A stretch of 64,000 bases of DNA from an uncultured Bacteroidales bacterium (GCA_900316515.1 ONDE01000013.1:62001-126000); one strand, 5' to 3'; shown: positions 8,792 to 18,052, counted from the stretch's first letter. Notes: generated by a model not told the origin, from the letters alone. Program-made: numbers and translations.

Positions 8792-8958
8792 CAAATAAAA
8801 AATGAATATGCAAAAAAATACAGCAAATCTCTCTAAAAACAAAAAGTGGTCAATTATGACCACTTTATATAACAGCGAAAAAAAACGATTCAGACTTATG
8901 TATTTATTCTTCTATTTACTTGTTTCGATATGTTGTCTTTTTTGTTGTTATTTCGACT

Positions 8959-8967
8959 GCAAAGATA
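8959..8967 (-). promoter_or_regulatory. Orphan -7 box in a duplicated spacer
   Basis: TATCTTTGC on the minus strand within a segment nearly identical to the DUF1016 promoter region at 11326-11365. No gene is directly downstream, so it looks like the promoter of a lost copy. Confidence 0.5.
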
Positions 8968-9004
8968 CGAATAATTTCTTGTTTGGCAAAATAATCTTTA
9001 GCGG

Positions 9005-9127
9005 TTAGTCCTCCGTGCGATTCTCCCAGCGCTGGCGGGCAGCCTCCAGACCTTTATGCAGCTGGCGTTGCAGCAGTTCTTTGGATGGTAACTCGGGTTT
9101 GAGGTCTGTATATTCAGTTTGTCCATA
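9005..9127 (-). pseudogene. C-terminal remnant, probably of a YhcG/DUF1016 nuclease
   Basis: An open frame ends in LPSKELLQRQLHKGLEAARQ then RWENRTED and a stop. The charged helical tail suits the C-terminus of a Bacteroidetes DUF1016 (YhcG, PDDEXK) protein. The matching DUF1016 N-terminal domain lies 1.8 kb upstream on the same strand, with an ATPase gene in between. A second copy of the terminal codons is at 11411-11437. The frame has no start of its own clear of the ATPase gene. Assignment to DUF1016 is inferred from arrangement. Confidence 0.5.
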
Positions 9128-9129
9128 AT

Positions 9130-10590
9130 CTATAACCCATAAGTTTTCTTGGTCGACTTCAATGTGTTTTCTCCCACAGTGTATGCGTAACATGCGACAG
9201 GCATGAACTGAAGGCAACCATAGGGCAGCTCTTTCTTCCCAGTTTCTGAAATGGAGGTGACGATGGCATGCGTCAATCCGTTATTTTTCATAAATGTCTC
9301 TAACGATTTTAGTTCGGACAGGGGATTTGCAAAGGGTTTGTTGGTCCATTTTACCTCAACGGCCCATTCCGGTTTCTGTCGGGCTTCATTTATACCAACA
9401 ATGTCCACTTCACCTTGTTTTTTCTGCCCTTCGTTCCAGTTGGCGTAAGCGATATTGGCATTTCGGGGTATCCATTGCGCATATACCGCTGTTTCCACCA
9501 TATTGCCAATTACCTCGTCGTTTTCATCGATGGGTTGGAATAGAGCACAACGCAGCGAAGGGTTGGTCAAATAGAGCTTGAACAATACTTCCCTCTTATA
9601 GGCCTTGGCTGTATCGTCAGCCCTGCGAATCTTTTTTACCAGAAATGCTGCTTCAAGATACTGTATATATTTGCGGAGAAGTTCTTTTTTTACTCCAGAT
9701 TCTTTGGACAATCCTTCATAAGAGAACTGTGAGCCGGAATGATAGGCAATCATGGTAAAAAGAGAGTTCAACTCCTGAACATCGGTTATTCCATACAGGC
9801 TGGGTAGGTCTCGCAGTAAAACTTTGTCGATGATATCGTGTCGGATGAACTGTCCTGGATTCTCTTGGATTCGCTGGGAAAAGACAACCTCGGGATAACC
9901 ACCATAGTTTATATAGTCGACGAACAACTTGTTCACCTTTGCAATGTCGATGGTGCTATTGCCCACAATAGTTCCGTTTGCCCATCCCATCTCCACAGGA
10001 TGCATCAGTTGCCCATAATCTTTCAGGTGCACATATTCGTAGAATGTCAATGGAGGAAGATTGAAGTCGGTGAAACGTCCGGCGCCACTTTCGTCACTCC
10101 GTTTCTTCAACTCGGCAGCAGCCGATCCTGAAGCTACAAACTTTACGTTGTGATAGGTGTCAACCAAAGATTTCAGATTTACCTCCCAATCTTTTAAGTA
10201 TTGTATTTCGTCGAAAAACACATAGAAACGCTCTTTGCAGTCTGATTTACCCAACGCCTGTTTGGCCAGATTAAACAACTGCTCGAGCAGAATCTTGTTA
10301 TAGATAGGGGTTTCTACCGAAATATATATGATGTTCTGTGGAGAAACACCATCGTCAATCAATCGCTGTATAGAATGATACAACATGACCGTCTTGCCAA
10401 CGCGACGAGGCCCCATTAGAATAAGGGCTCGCCTTACCTCAGTATCACACACCAAAGGATAGAAGATATCAAGGTATAAACGGGGGCGCATCTGGGAATA
10501 GTATTTCGCTATTTCATTTTCCGTCCACCATGGATTATCCACCCTAAGTCTACCAATAACCTGTTTCTCAATCAGTTCGTTGTAAATCAT
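9130..10590 (-). CDS. AAA ATPase with DUF4143 C-terminal domain
   Basis: This 486-residue protein is of the archaeal-type AAA/DUF4143 group common in Bacteroidetes accessory DNA. It shows a Walker A (GPRRVGKTVML), Walker B (FYVFFDEIQYLKDWE), sensor (FVASGSAAAELKKRS) and a C-terminal nuclease-like segment (GEVDIVGIN, WAVEVKWTNK) typical of DUF4143. A TTG-started extension is possible, but that codon lies inside the -7 box, so ATG 10590 is preferred. Such genes are usually solitary and mobile-looking; the biochemical role of the family is unknown. It sits between two halves of a DUF1016 gene, which suggests that it arrived by replacing that gene's middle. Confidence 0.85.
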   Translation of the reverse strand: MIYNELIEKQVIGRLRVDNPWWTENEIAKYYSQMRPRLYLDIFYPLVCDTEVRRALILMGPRRVGKTVMLYHSIQRLIDDGVSPQNIIYISVETPIYNKILLEQLFNLAKQALGKSDCKERFYVFFDEIQYLKDWEVNLKSLVDTYHNVKFVASGSAAAELKKRSDESGAGRFTDFNLPPLTFYEYVHLKDYGQLMHPVEMGWANGTIVGNSTIDIAKVNKLFVDYINYGGYPEVVFSQRIQENPGQFIRHDIIDKVLLRDLPSLYGITDVQELNSLFTMIAYHSGSQFSYEGLSKESGVKKELLRKYIQYLEAAFLVKKIRRADDTAKAYKREVLFKLYLTNPSLRCALFQPIDENDEVIGNMVETAVYAQWIPRNANIAYANWNEGQKKQGEVDIVGINEARQKPEWAVEVKWTNKPFANPLSELKSLETFMKNNGLTHAIVTSISETGKKELPYGCLQFMPVACYAYTVGENTLKSTKKTYGL

Positions 10591-10607
10591 ATCATTATAT
10601 TTAGACT

Positions 10608-10616
10608 GCAAAAATA
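10608..10616 (-). promoter_or_regulatory. -7 box of the DUF4143 ATPase gene
   Basis: TATTTTTGC on the minus strand, 18 bp before ATG 10590. It fixes the start. Confidence 0.7.
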
Positions 10617-10889
10617 GTACTTTTTTTGTTAATATGCAAATATTTTATTAAATAAGGTGCTTTTTTTGTGCTTAATATTTGTTTTTGTAATAAAATAAGC
10701 ATGAAATACCACGTTTAATAAACTAAAATATTATTAAGAAAACAATACCCGGCCCCAAAGCATAAAAATACATGTGTGAAATTAATAATCAATCATAATC
10801 GACACTAATACAGTGTGTTATGTGTGAATTTACAAATAAGCATGTTTGAACATGCTTAATATTTATCCCTTGTCTTATTTAACTTTAAA
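10617..10889. other. AT-rich spacer
   Basis: About 270 bp, very AT-rich, with no open frame worth reporting. It contains short repeats of the word catgtgtgaa/catgtttgaa near 10770-10850. It is the join between the DUF1016 fragment and the inserted ATPase unit. Confidence 0.5.
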
Positions 10890-11297
10890 TCAAGCTAATA
10901 TCATAGCATTTTTAAGCGAACCATCTCTAATTGGCTCAAATGATTCGTCGTCAAACTCTTCCTGTAATTGTCGCAACACTGTCGCGACAATTTGAAAATT
11001 GGGGAAAAGACGTGCGAACTTCATCATTCTTGTGATGGAGCTTTTCTCAAATCCTTTGTCTCCATATTCCGTTTGCAATTGTCGCGCCACCTGCGCGACA
11101 ATTTGTTTTCCATATTCAGCGCGCTCGTTACCAAGTACTTCGCGATTTATTCGCTCGCCGATATGCCAATACATCAGTGTGAGTTCGGCATTGACATTGA
11201 CGGCAACTCGGTTGCGCGTCTGATTGATTATCTGCCGCAGGTCGTCGACCAACGGCATAATATTGCTGTTCTTTTGTATAGTTATGCTGTCTGCCAT
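10890..11297 (-). pseudogene. DUF1016 (YhcG) N-terminal domain, truncated
   Basis: The 135 residues match the DUF1016 N-terminal domain: a start of the type LVDDLRQIINQTRNRVAVNV, then YWHIGERINREVL, ERAEYGKQIVAQVARQLQTE and GFEKSSITRMMKFARLFPN. A full YhcG-type PDDEXK nuclease has ~330-380 residues, so the catalytic C-terminal domain is missing and the frame runs into unrelated AT-rich DNA after SLKNAMILA. It keeps an intact promoter 29 bp upstream, so a short protein may still be made. Such short DUF1016_N proteins also exist as annotated genes, so it could retain a binding role. Confidence 0.75.
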
Positions 11298-11325
11298 CAG
11301 GTAATTGTTATCTGATTTTTTATTT

Positions 11326-11334
11326 GCAAAGATA
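11326..11334 (-). promoter_or_regulatory. -7 box of the DUF1016 fragment
   Basis: TATCTTTGC on the minus strand, 29 bp before ATG 11297; part of the duplicated segment shared with 8959-9045. Confidence 0.7.
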
Positions 11335-11410
11335 CGAATCTTTTCTTGTTTGGTAAAATTATTTATTAGTGGCTAGTGGTTAGTGCTCAGCGGCAACCTT
11401 TGTTTCGCAA

Positions 11411-11437
11411 TTATTCTTCCGTGCGATTCTTCCAACG
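11411..11437 (-). pseudogene. Second copy of the DUF1016-type C-terminal codons
   Basis: Minus-strand codons read RWKNRTEE and stop, nearly the same as RWENRTED at 9005-9030. Together with the shared promoter spacer this marks a lost tandem copy of the gene. Confidence 0.5.
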
Positions 11438-11484
11438 CTAAGATGTCGGCTTGGCCGACAAGTCTGAATTGAGACTTTGTTACA

Positions 11485-11635
11485 GCGTTACAGTGTTACA
11501 GTTGTCGTGGAAGCTATTCCACAACCCAAAATAACCCTTTATATTTATATAATATAAATATAAAAGTTACTTTTTGACTATTCATTGCCATAAAATTAAA
11601 CTGTAACACTGTAACAACTGTAACGCTATAGTGTC
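11485..11635. repeat. Inverted array of GTTACA words around an AT-rich core
   Basis: The left arm (near 11490-11512) repeats gttaca (gcgttacagtgttacagttg). The right arm (near 11601-11632) carries the complement (ctgtaacactgtaacaactg, then taacgc). About 90 bp of very AT-rich DNA lies between. The layout recalls iterons or a paired binding site; no protein partner is visible nearby. Confidence 0.5.
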
Positions 11636-11869
11636 TTTCCCTGATTTTGGTTGTCTTTTCCTGATTGGGTTGACGGTCGATTTTCTGTGTTCGTTGACAG
11701 TTTCCTGGCACCGTTGACAGTGTTCACATCACAATCACGGACAAAAAATGACATTTAATTACATGGCAATTAATGCTTTGGCGGACGTCCTCAAGAAAAT
11801 TTGCATCACCATTCGTAGACCGCAATGCCAAGGTTGTACTTTTGCATCGTGATTCGAACACAAAAGCTC

Positions 11870-12410
<541 letters not shown>

Positions 12411-12453
12411 TTGTTTAATTTAGCGAAAAAACTTCAACTTCTAATTTAATTCT

Positions 12454-12462
12454 TATCTTTGC
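12454..12462 (+). promoter_or_regulatory. -7 box of the L-serine dehydratase gene
   Basis: TATCTTTGC on the plus strand, giving a leader of about 50 nt before ATG 12520. Confidence 0.75.
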
Positions 12463-12519
12463 ACAAGGAGTGCATATGTAATCACAATATTCCGTTTTGT
12501 TGTGCGTTACTTTTTATAT

Positions 12520-13725
12520 ATGGAAACTATCAAGAAGATATATAAGATTGGTTATGGTCCCAGCAGCAGTCATACCATGGGGCCCAACCGCGCCGCGGAG
12601 ATGTTCGCCGCACGCACTAAGCAGGCCATCAGTTACCGTGTGACTCTATATGGCTCCCTTGCCGCCACGGGTAAAGGACACCATACGGACATGGCTATCA
12701 CTAGAGGTCTGGCTCCCAAGGATGTTGAGATAATATGGCGTGCCGACGAGGTGAAGCCTTTCCACCCCAACGGAATGTTGTTCGAAGCGTTGGATGCCGA
12801 CAGGCAGACGCTCGACACATGGATGGTGTACAGCATCGGGGGCGGCTATCTGGCCACCGAGGAGGGCGAGGTGCCTATGGGCATCACCCCAGAAGGCGAA
12901 GTGTATCCGCACTCGACTATGAAAGAAATCATGGAGTATATCGACCGTGAAGGACTCTCGTTCTGGGAATATGTGGAGCAATGCGAGGATGGCAGCTTGT
13001 GGTTTTATTTGGAGGAGATGTGGAAGCAGATGCAGCAGACCATCGAAGAAGGACTGCTGGACGACCGCGTCATCGCCGGCGGTCTGCACCTGCGCAGCAA
13101 GGCTCACCAGTACTTCATACGTGCCAGTGCCTTCAAGCCCTCGTTGCAGAGCCGAGCGCTGGTGATTGCCTATGCGCTGGCCACCAGCGAGCAGAACGCC
13201 TGTGGCGCCCGCATCGTCACGGCTCCCACCTGCGGTTCCAGCGGAGTGCTGCCTGCGGTACTATACCACCTGAAGAAGAACCATGATTTCAGCGACCGCG
13301 AGATACTGCGGGCTATGGCCACTGCGGGACTCTTCGCCAACGTCATCAAGACCAACGCCACCATCAGCGGTGCCGAAGCAGGCTGCCAGGCCGAGGTGGG
13401 CAGCGCCTGTGTGATGGCCGCCGTGGCCAGCAACCAGCTCTTCGGCGGAAGCCCAAAACAGATAGAGTATGCCGCCGAAATGGCCATGGAGCACAACCTG
13501 GGCCTCACCTGCGACCCCCTCTGCGGCCTCGTGCAGATACCCTGTATCGAGCGCAACGCCATGGCGGCCCTCCGTGCGTTGGACATCAACATCTACGCCA
13601 TGATGAGCGACGGACGGCATATCATATCTTTCGACAAGGTTGTAAAGACGATGAAACTCACCGGCAAAGATTTGCCAAGCCTTTACAAGGAGACATCGCT
13701 CGGCGGTTTGGCGCTGAACGATTAA
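12520..13725 (+). CDS. sdaA: L-serine dehydratase (L-serine ammonia-lyase)
   Basis: This 401-residue single-chain enzyme converts L-serine to pyruvate and ammonia in the cytoplasm with an oxygen-sensitive [4Fe-4S] cluster. The beta domain opens with YGPSSSHTMGPNRAAE, the serine-binding signature. The alpha domain has APTCGSSGVLPAVLYHL, a TNATISGAEAGCQAEVGSA stretch and CDPLCGLVQIPCIERNA, which supply the cluster cysteines. A GTG start at 12502 is possible, but ATG 12520 matches the usual family N-terminus (METIKKIYKIG). The gene is 40 bp upstream of the CobW-type gene and may be co-transcribed with it. Confidence 0.93.
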   Translation: METIKKIYKIGYGPSSSHTMGPNRAAEMFAARTKQAISYRVTLYGSLAATGKGHHTDMAITRGLAPKDVEIIWRADEVKPFHPNGMLFEALDADRQTLDTWMVYSIGGGYLATEEGEVPMGITPEGEVYPHSTMKEIMEYIDREGLSFWEYVEQCEDGSLWFYLEEMWKQMQQTIEEGLLDDRVIAGGLHLRSKAHQYFIRASAFKPSLQSRALVIAYALATSEQNACGARIVTAPTCGSSGVLPAVLYHLKKNHDFSDREILRAMATAGLFANVIKTNATISGAEAGCQAEVGSACVMAAVASNQLFGGSPKQIEYAAEMAMEHNLGLTCDPLCGLVQIPCIERNAMAALRALDINIYAMMSDGRHIISFDKVVKTMKLTGKDLPSLYKETSLGGLALND

Positions 13726-13765
13726 CATACTACCTACAGCAGAATCAAATAATCATGCAATCAAG

Positions 13766-15013
13766 ATGAATATACAATCTACTCCCGTGCTGCTGCTTAC
13801 TGGCTATCTGGGCAGCGGCAAGACAACACTGCTAAATCGCATACTCAATAATAAACGCGGCATCAAGTTCGCCGTCATCGTCAATGACATCGGCGAGGTG
13901 AACATCGACGCCGACCTCATCGAGAAGGGTGGCGTCGTGGGGCAGAAAGAAGAGAGCCTCGTGGCGCTGCAGAACGGCTGCATCTGCTGCACGCTGAAGA
14001 TGGACCTCGTGGAGCAGCTGCGCGACATCACCAGCCAGCACCGTTTCGACTATATCGTTATCGAGGCCAGCGGCATCTGCGAGCCCGAGCCCATTGCACA
14101 GACCATCTGCTCCATCCCCACCATGGGACCCGAGTATGTCAAGGACGGCATCCCCGTGGTGGACAGCATTGTCACCGTGGTCGATGCCTTGCGCATGAAG
14201 GACGAGTTCGGCAGCGGCAAAAACCTCCTCAAGCCAGGCCTTGCCGAGGATGACATAGAGAACCTCGTCATCCAGCAGATTGAGTTCTGCAACATCATCC
14301 TGCTGAACAAAGCATCCATGGTGGCGCCCGACGAGCTGGGACGCATACGCGAGATAATCCGAGCCATACAGCCCAAGGCCGAAATCATTGACTGCGACTA
14401 CTGCGACATCGACTTCAGCAAGATACTCTACACCGGTATGTTCGACTTCGACAAGGTGGCCACTTCGGCTACGTGGATCGACCAGATAGAAGGCCACCAC
14501 GACGATGATGATGAAGAACATCACCACCACCATGAGGATGATGACGACGATGGTGACGAGCACGAACACCATCACCATCACCATCATCACGACCATGAGC
14601 ACCATCATCACCATCATGACGATGAGGGCGAGGCCGAGGAGTATGGCATCGGTACCTTCGTCTACTACCGTCGCGAGCCAATGAACATCGGCCGCTTCGA
14701 TGAGTTTGTGGCACGCCACTGGCCCAATAGCGTTATCAGGGCCAAGGGTATCTGCTGGTTCCTCTCCGAGCCTGACACCTGCTACATCTTCGAGCAGGCT
14801 GGCAAGCAGGTCTCGCTGCGCGACGTCGGACAATGGTACGCCACCATGCCCGACGACGAGCTGCTCGACTTCATGCGCCGCAACCCCGACCTGCAGCGCG
14901 ACTGGGACGACACCTACGGAGACCGCATGCAGAAGCTCGTCTTCATCGGCCAGCACATGGACAAAGCCGCCATCACGGCTGCCCTTGACGAGTGTCTGTC
15001 GAAGTCGTATTGA
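13766..15013 (+). CDS. CobW/COG0523 GTPase with His/Asp-rich metal-binding insert
   Basis: This 415-residue G3E-family GTPase is a probable zinc (or other metal) metallochaperone. It has a P-loop (GYLGSGKTTLL), the family CxCC metal motif (GCICCTLK), a Walker B-type segment (YIVIEASGICEP) and LLNKAS in the place of NKxD. Between residues ~245 and 290 sits a dense insert of about two dozen His with Asp/Glu, a metal buffer or sensor. The CobW C-terminal domain follows (WPNSVIRAKGICWF). It is 40 bp behind sdaA. No Zur site was recognised, so the metal is inferred from the family. Confidence 0.9.
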   Translation: MNIQSTPVLLLTGYLGSGKTTLLNRILNNKRGIKFAVIVNDIGEVNIDADLIEKGGVVGQKEESLVALQNGCICCTLKMDLVEQLRDITSQHRFDYIVIEASGICEPEPIAQTICSIPTMGPEYVKDGIPVVDSIVTVVDALRMKDEFGSGKNLLKPGLAEDDIENLVIQQIEFCNIILLNKASMVAPDELGRIREIIRAIQPKAEIIDCDYCDIDFSKILYTGMFDFDKVATSATWIDQIEGHHDDDDEEHHHHHEDDDDDGDEHEHHHHHHHHDHEHHHHHHDDEGEAEEYGIGTFVYYRREPMNIGRFDEFVARHWPNSVIRAKGICWFLSEPDTCYIFEQAGKQVSLRDVGQWYATMPDDELLDFMRRNPDLQRDWDDTYGDRMQKLVFIGQHMDKAAITAALDECLSKSY

Positions 15014-15054
15014 TTAAAGTGTCATCTCTGAGATATAGGATAGTTGCAAAAAGA

Positions 15055-15087
15055 TTTGGTGGGATGAGAAAATGTTTGTATCTTTGC
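15055..15087 (+). promoter_or_regulatory. Promoter of the superoxide dismutase gene
   Basis: A textbook Bacteroidetes pair: -33 TTTG at 15055-15058, a 20-bp gap, and -7 TATCTTTGC at 15079-15087. The leader is about 28 nt. Confidence 0.8.
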
Positions 15088-15120
15088 AGTTAAAATAACA
15101 TTAATAAAACATATAGGATT

Positions 15121-15711
15121 ATGAAAGACTTGATGCCTGTAAACGGACAATTCGCAATGCCCACGCTTGGCTATGACAACCTGGGTGACACCATTAGCAA
15201 GGAAACGCTCTCGTTCCACCACGGCAAGCACCTGAAAGCCTATGTGGACAACCTCAACAAGGCGCTGCCTGGCAGCGGATTGGAAGGCCTTTCGCTCGTC
15301 GAGGTGGTGAAGAAAGCCGAAGGCGGCATGTTCAATAACGCCGGCCAGGTGCTGAACCATGCCATGTATTTCGAACAGTTCAGCAACTCGCCCAAGACCA
15401 TGAGTCCGAAACTCACAGCACTTCTGGAGCGCAACTTCGGCAGCGTGGAGGCTTTCAAGAAGGAGTTCGAGCAGAAAGGCGTGACGCTCTTCGGCAGCGG
15501 CTGGGTGTGGCTCTCGATGGACAAGGAGGGCAAACTGGTCATCACGCAGCAGAAGAACGCCGAGAATCCTGTCACCATGGGCCTCGCGCCCCTGCTGACC
15601 TTCGACGTGTGGGAGCATGCCTACTACCTCGACTACCAGAACCGCCGAGCCGACCATCTCGCCGCCCTGTGGCAGATTGTCGACTGGGCCGTCATCGAGG
15701 AGCGATTATAG
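15121..15711 (+). CDS. sodB: Superoxide dismutase, Fe/Mn family
   Basis: This 196-residue cytoplasmic enzyme dismutates superoxide. All four metal ligands are visible: His in LSFHHGKHLKAYVDNL, His in LNHAMYFEQF, and Asp plus His in FDVWEHAYYLDYQNRR. GSGWVWL is the usual core signature. Iron and manganese forms cannot be told apart with confidence, and many Bacteroidetes enzymes are cambialistic. It has its own promoter, which fits an oxygen-tolerant anaerobe protecting iron-sulfur enzymes such as the serine dehydratase and hydrogenase nearby. No signal peptide is present. Confidence 0.95.
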   Translation: MKDLMPVNGQFAMPTLGYDNLGDTISKETLSFHHGKHLKAYVDNLNKALPGSGLEGLSLVEVVKKAEGGMFNNAGQVLNHAMYFEQFSNSPKTMSPKLTALLERNFGSVEAFKKEFEQKGVTLFGSGWVWLSMDKEGKLVITQQKNAENPVTMGLAPLLTFDVWEHAYYLDYQNRRADHLAALWQIVDWAVIEERL

Positions 15712-15793
15712 CATTGCGTGGTTGCGTTATTGTGTTTTGAAAGTTATTACTGTCCAAACTACTAACACATTAACGCATTAACACATTATTGTC

Positions 15794-17332
15794 ATGTTGG
15801 TTAAGACATACGGAAGTGCCATTATTGGTGTGAGTGCGCAGATGGTCACCGTTGAGGTGAATGTCGGCGACGGTGTCGGCTTTTTTATGGTTGGCCTACC
15901 CGACAATGCCGTGAAGGAGAGTGCGCAGCGTATCTCGTCGGCCTTTGAAGAATGCGGATTCCGCATCCCCGGCAAACGTGTCGTCGTCAACCTCGCTCCG
16001 GCAGATTTGAAGAAAGAAGGCACCGCCTACGACCTTACAATTGCCATAGGCGTCCTTGGTGCTGTCGGCATGGTGAAGGCCGACGATATGGACAAGTATG
16101 TCATCATGGGTGAGTTGGGGTTGGACGGCACGTTGCGTCCTATAAAGGGTGTGCTCCCCATAGCCATAGAAGCTCGTAAACAACAATACAAGGGCCTTAT
16201 CGTTCCCACCGACAATGCCCGTGAAGCCGCCATCGTCAACAACCTGGAGGTCTACGGCGCCACAACGCTTAAAGAGGTTGCTGATTTCCTCAATGGCGAT
16301 GGCACCATCGAGCAGACAATCGTTGACACCCGTGCCGAGTTTGCACGTTCGCTGAACAGTTATGAGTACGACTTCGCCGACGTCAAAGGACAGGAGAGTG
16401 TGAAACGTTGTCTCGAGATTGCCGCCGCTGGCGGCCACAACGCTATCATGATAGGCCCTCCGGGAAGTGGCAAGACCATGCTCGCAAAGCGTATGCCGGG
16501 AATACTGCCTCCGCTGACGTTGAGCGAGAGCCTTGAGACTACACAGATACACTCTGTGGCAGGTCTGATGCGCAAGGAGGACTCGTTGATAGCCGTGCGC
16601 CCCTTCCGCGCCCCGCATCATACGGTGTCGGACGTTGCCTTGGTAGGAGGCGGCACCAACCCCAAGCCTGGTGAAATATCGTTGGCACATAATGGAGTTC
16701 TTTTCCTCGACGAACTGCCAGAGTTCAAACGTACTGTGTTGGAAGTCCTTCGTCAGCCGATGGAAGAGCGGCGTGTGACCATCTCGCGTGCCAAGATGAC
16801 CATCGACTACCCTGCATCGTTTATGCTAATCGCCGCCATGAACCCCTGCCCTTGTGGCTACTACAATCATCCGACCGTGGAGTGTACCTGTCCGGCGGGA
16901 GCTGTGAAACGCTACCTGAACAAAGTCAGCGGTCCCCTGATGGACCGTATCGATATCCACATCGAAGTGACGCCGGTGCCTGTCAGTCAGTTGAACAAGG
17001 AGGGTAGGGCAGAGAGCAGCGCCGCGATAAGGGAGCGTGTCGTTGCTGCTCGCGCCATACAGACGACCCGCTTCGCCGGCAATCCCGGTGTGCACTGCAA
17101 CGCCCAGATGGGCAGCAAGCTCACTCGTCAGTTCTGCGTGTTGACGGACGAGTGCCGCAATATCATGGAGATGGCGATGAACCGCCTCGGCCTCAGTGCC
17201 CGTGCATACGACCGCATCCTGCGTGTCAGCCGCACCATTGCCGACCTCGAAGCCTCGCCCGACATCACCCCTGACCACCTGCGCGAAGCAATAACATATC
17301 GTTCATTAGATAGAGATAGTTGGGGAAAATAA
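15794..17332 (+). CDS. comM: YifB/ComM family Mg-chelatase-like AAA+ helicase
   Basis: This 512-residue protein is of full family length. ComM is a hexameric branch-migration helicase that helps integrate DNA during transformation. The N-terminal domain has GVGFFMVGLPDNAVKESAQR; the AAA+ core has Walker A (GPPGSGKTMLAKRMPGIL), the RPFRAPHHTVSD segment, Walker B (GVLFLDELPEF) and a C-terminal zinc-type motif (NPCPCGYYNHPTVEC). The first gene of a two-gene unit: the next frame starts 5 bp after its stop. Upstream, the spacer carries the aacgcattaacacatt word also seen near 11890. Confidence 0.92.
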   Translation: MLVKTYGSAIIGVSAQMVTVEVNVGDGVGFFMVGLPDNAVKESAQRISSAFEECGFRIPGKRVVVNLAPADLKKEGTAYDLTIAIGVLGAVGMVKADDMDKYVIMGELGLDGTLRPIKGVLPIAIEARKQQYKGLIVPTDNAREAAIVNNLEVYGATTLKEVADFLNGDGTIEQTIVDTRAEFARSLNSYEYDFADVKGQESVKRCLEIAAAGGHNAIMIGPPGSGKTMLAKRMPGILPPLTLSESLETTQIHSVAGLMRKEDSLIAVRPFRAPHHTVSDVALVGGGTNPKPGEISLAHNGVLFLDELPEFKRTVLEVLRQPMEERRVTISRAKMTIDYPASFMLIAAMNPCPCGYYNHPTVECTCPAGAVKRYLNKVSGPLMDRIDIHIEVTPVPVSQLNKEGRAESSAAIRERVVAARAIQTTRFAGNPGVHCNAQMGSKLTRQFCVLTDECRNIMEMAMNRLGLSARAYDRILRVSRTIADLEASPDITPDHLREAITYRSLDRDSWGK

Positions 17333-17337
17333 AAAAA

Positions 17338-17919
17338 ATGAAAATAAAAGACATCAAACCTTGGGAATGGGTGGTGGCGGCGGTGCCGCTGCTGCTGGCA
17401 ATTGTAAGAGTGGTGCTAGCCGTAACTGGCAACACCGCACTCGATGCTAATGCGACGGCCTCGCGGGTCTATTTCATCGTCGCCAGCGTACTGTATAACG
17501 CTGTGGTGCTGTGGGCACTCTGGTGCATCTACCGCATGGCGCGGTGGCAGGAGCGCAAGTCGACGGTGTTTCTCGTCTTCTTCATCGTGATGCTGCTCGA
17601 GGCTGTCTACTCGCTGTTGCAGCCTTTCATCCCGATTGAAGTTAAAACGGCGACCGCCGTGACAGCTGCCTTCGGCTTTGTGATGTTTGTTGCAGGCATC
17701 GTGGCGACGGTGAGACTGTTTCACGACGGCGTGAAGCCGTTGGGCACCATCATGGTGCTCTACATCGTGGTGCCGATGATCATCAACATCATGCTGCCAA
17801 TAGTCATGCGTGCTTACAACCCTGTGGCTTCCGCCCTGGTGGGAGTGCTGTCAGCACTACTGGTGTCGCTGATATTCCTCTTCCGCAACGCACCGGGAGA
17901 GATGGAAGAAGAAAGTTGA
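17338..17919 (+). CDS. Four-helix membrane protein of unknown function
   Basis: I do not recognise a family for this 193-residue protein. It has about four to five hydrophobic segments (VVAAVPLLLAIVRVVLAV, VYFIVASVLYNAVVLWAL, VFLVFFIVMLLEAVYSL, and two more after residue 105), so it is an inner-membrane protein. The end is acidic (GEMEEES). A TTG start at 17320 would overlap comM; ATG 17338, five bases after the comM stop, is preferred. Co-transcription with comM is likely, but a link to DNA uptake is only a guess. Confidence 0.7.
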   Translation: MKIKDIKPWEWVVAAVPLLLAIVRVVLAVTGNTALDANATASRVYFIVASVLYNAVVLWALWCIYRMARWQERKSTVFLVFFIVMLLEAVYSLLQPFIPIEVKTATAVTAAFGFVMFVAGIVATVRLFHDGVKPLGTIMVLYIVVPMIINIMLPIVMRAYNPVASALVGVLSALLVSLIFLFRNAPGEMEEES

Positions 17920-17928
17920 TAACAAAAA

Positions 17929-18052
17929 GGGAGTTATGGGAAGTTAGGAGAAGTTAAGGGAAGTTAAGGGTCAATACCTTATGTGGACTCATAACAATTG
18001 TCCTTTAACTTCTAGCGCGCAGCGCGATAAATTCCTTTAACTTCTTTAACTC
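17929..18052 (+). repeat. Second intergenic inverted-repeat element with GCGCG core
   Basis: This has the same design as 3037-3157: purine-rich gggagttatgggaagtt words on the left, ttcctttaacttctttaactcc on the right, and the core agcgcgcagcgcgataa between. It separates the membrane protein from the radical SAM gene. Confidence 0.65.

Noticed and set aside
8802..9008. 68-residue hydrophobic frame
   Set aside because: Very AT-rich gap; the hydrophobic look comes from T-rich codons, and it overlaps the duplicated promoter segment.
11514..11711. 65-residue minus-strand frame across the GTTACA array
   Set aside because: It is the translation of the repeat words (VTVVTVLQ) with no start context or similarity.
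13832..14956. 374-residue frame antisense to the CobW gene with a Val/Met-rich run
   Set aside because: The Val/Met run is the complement of the His/Asp codons; not a membrane protein.
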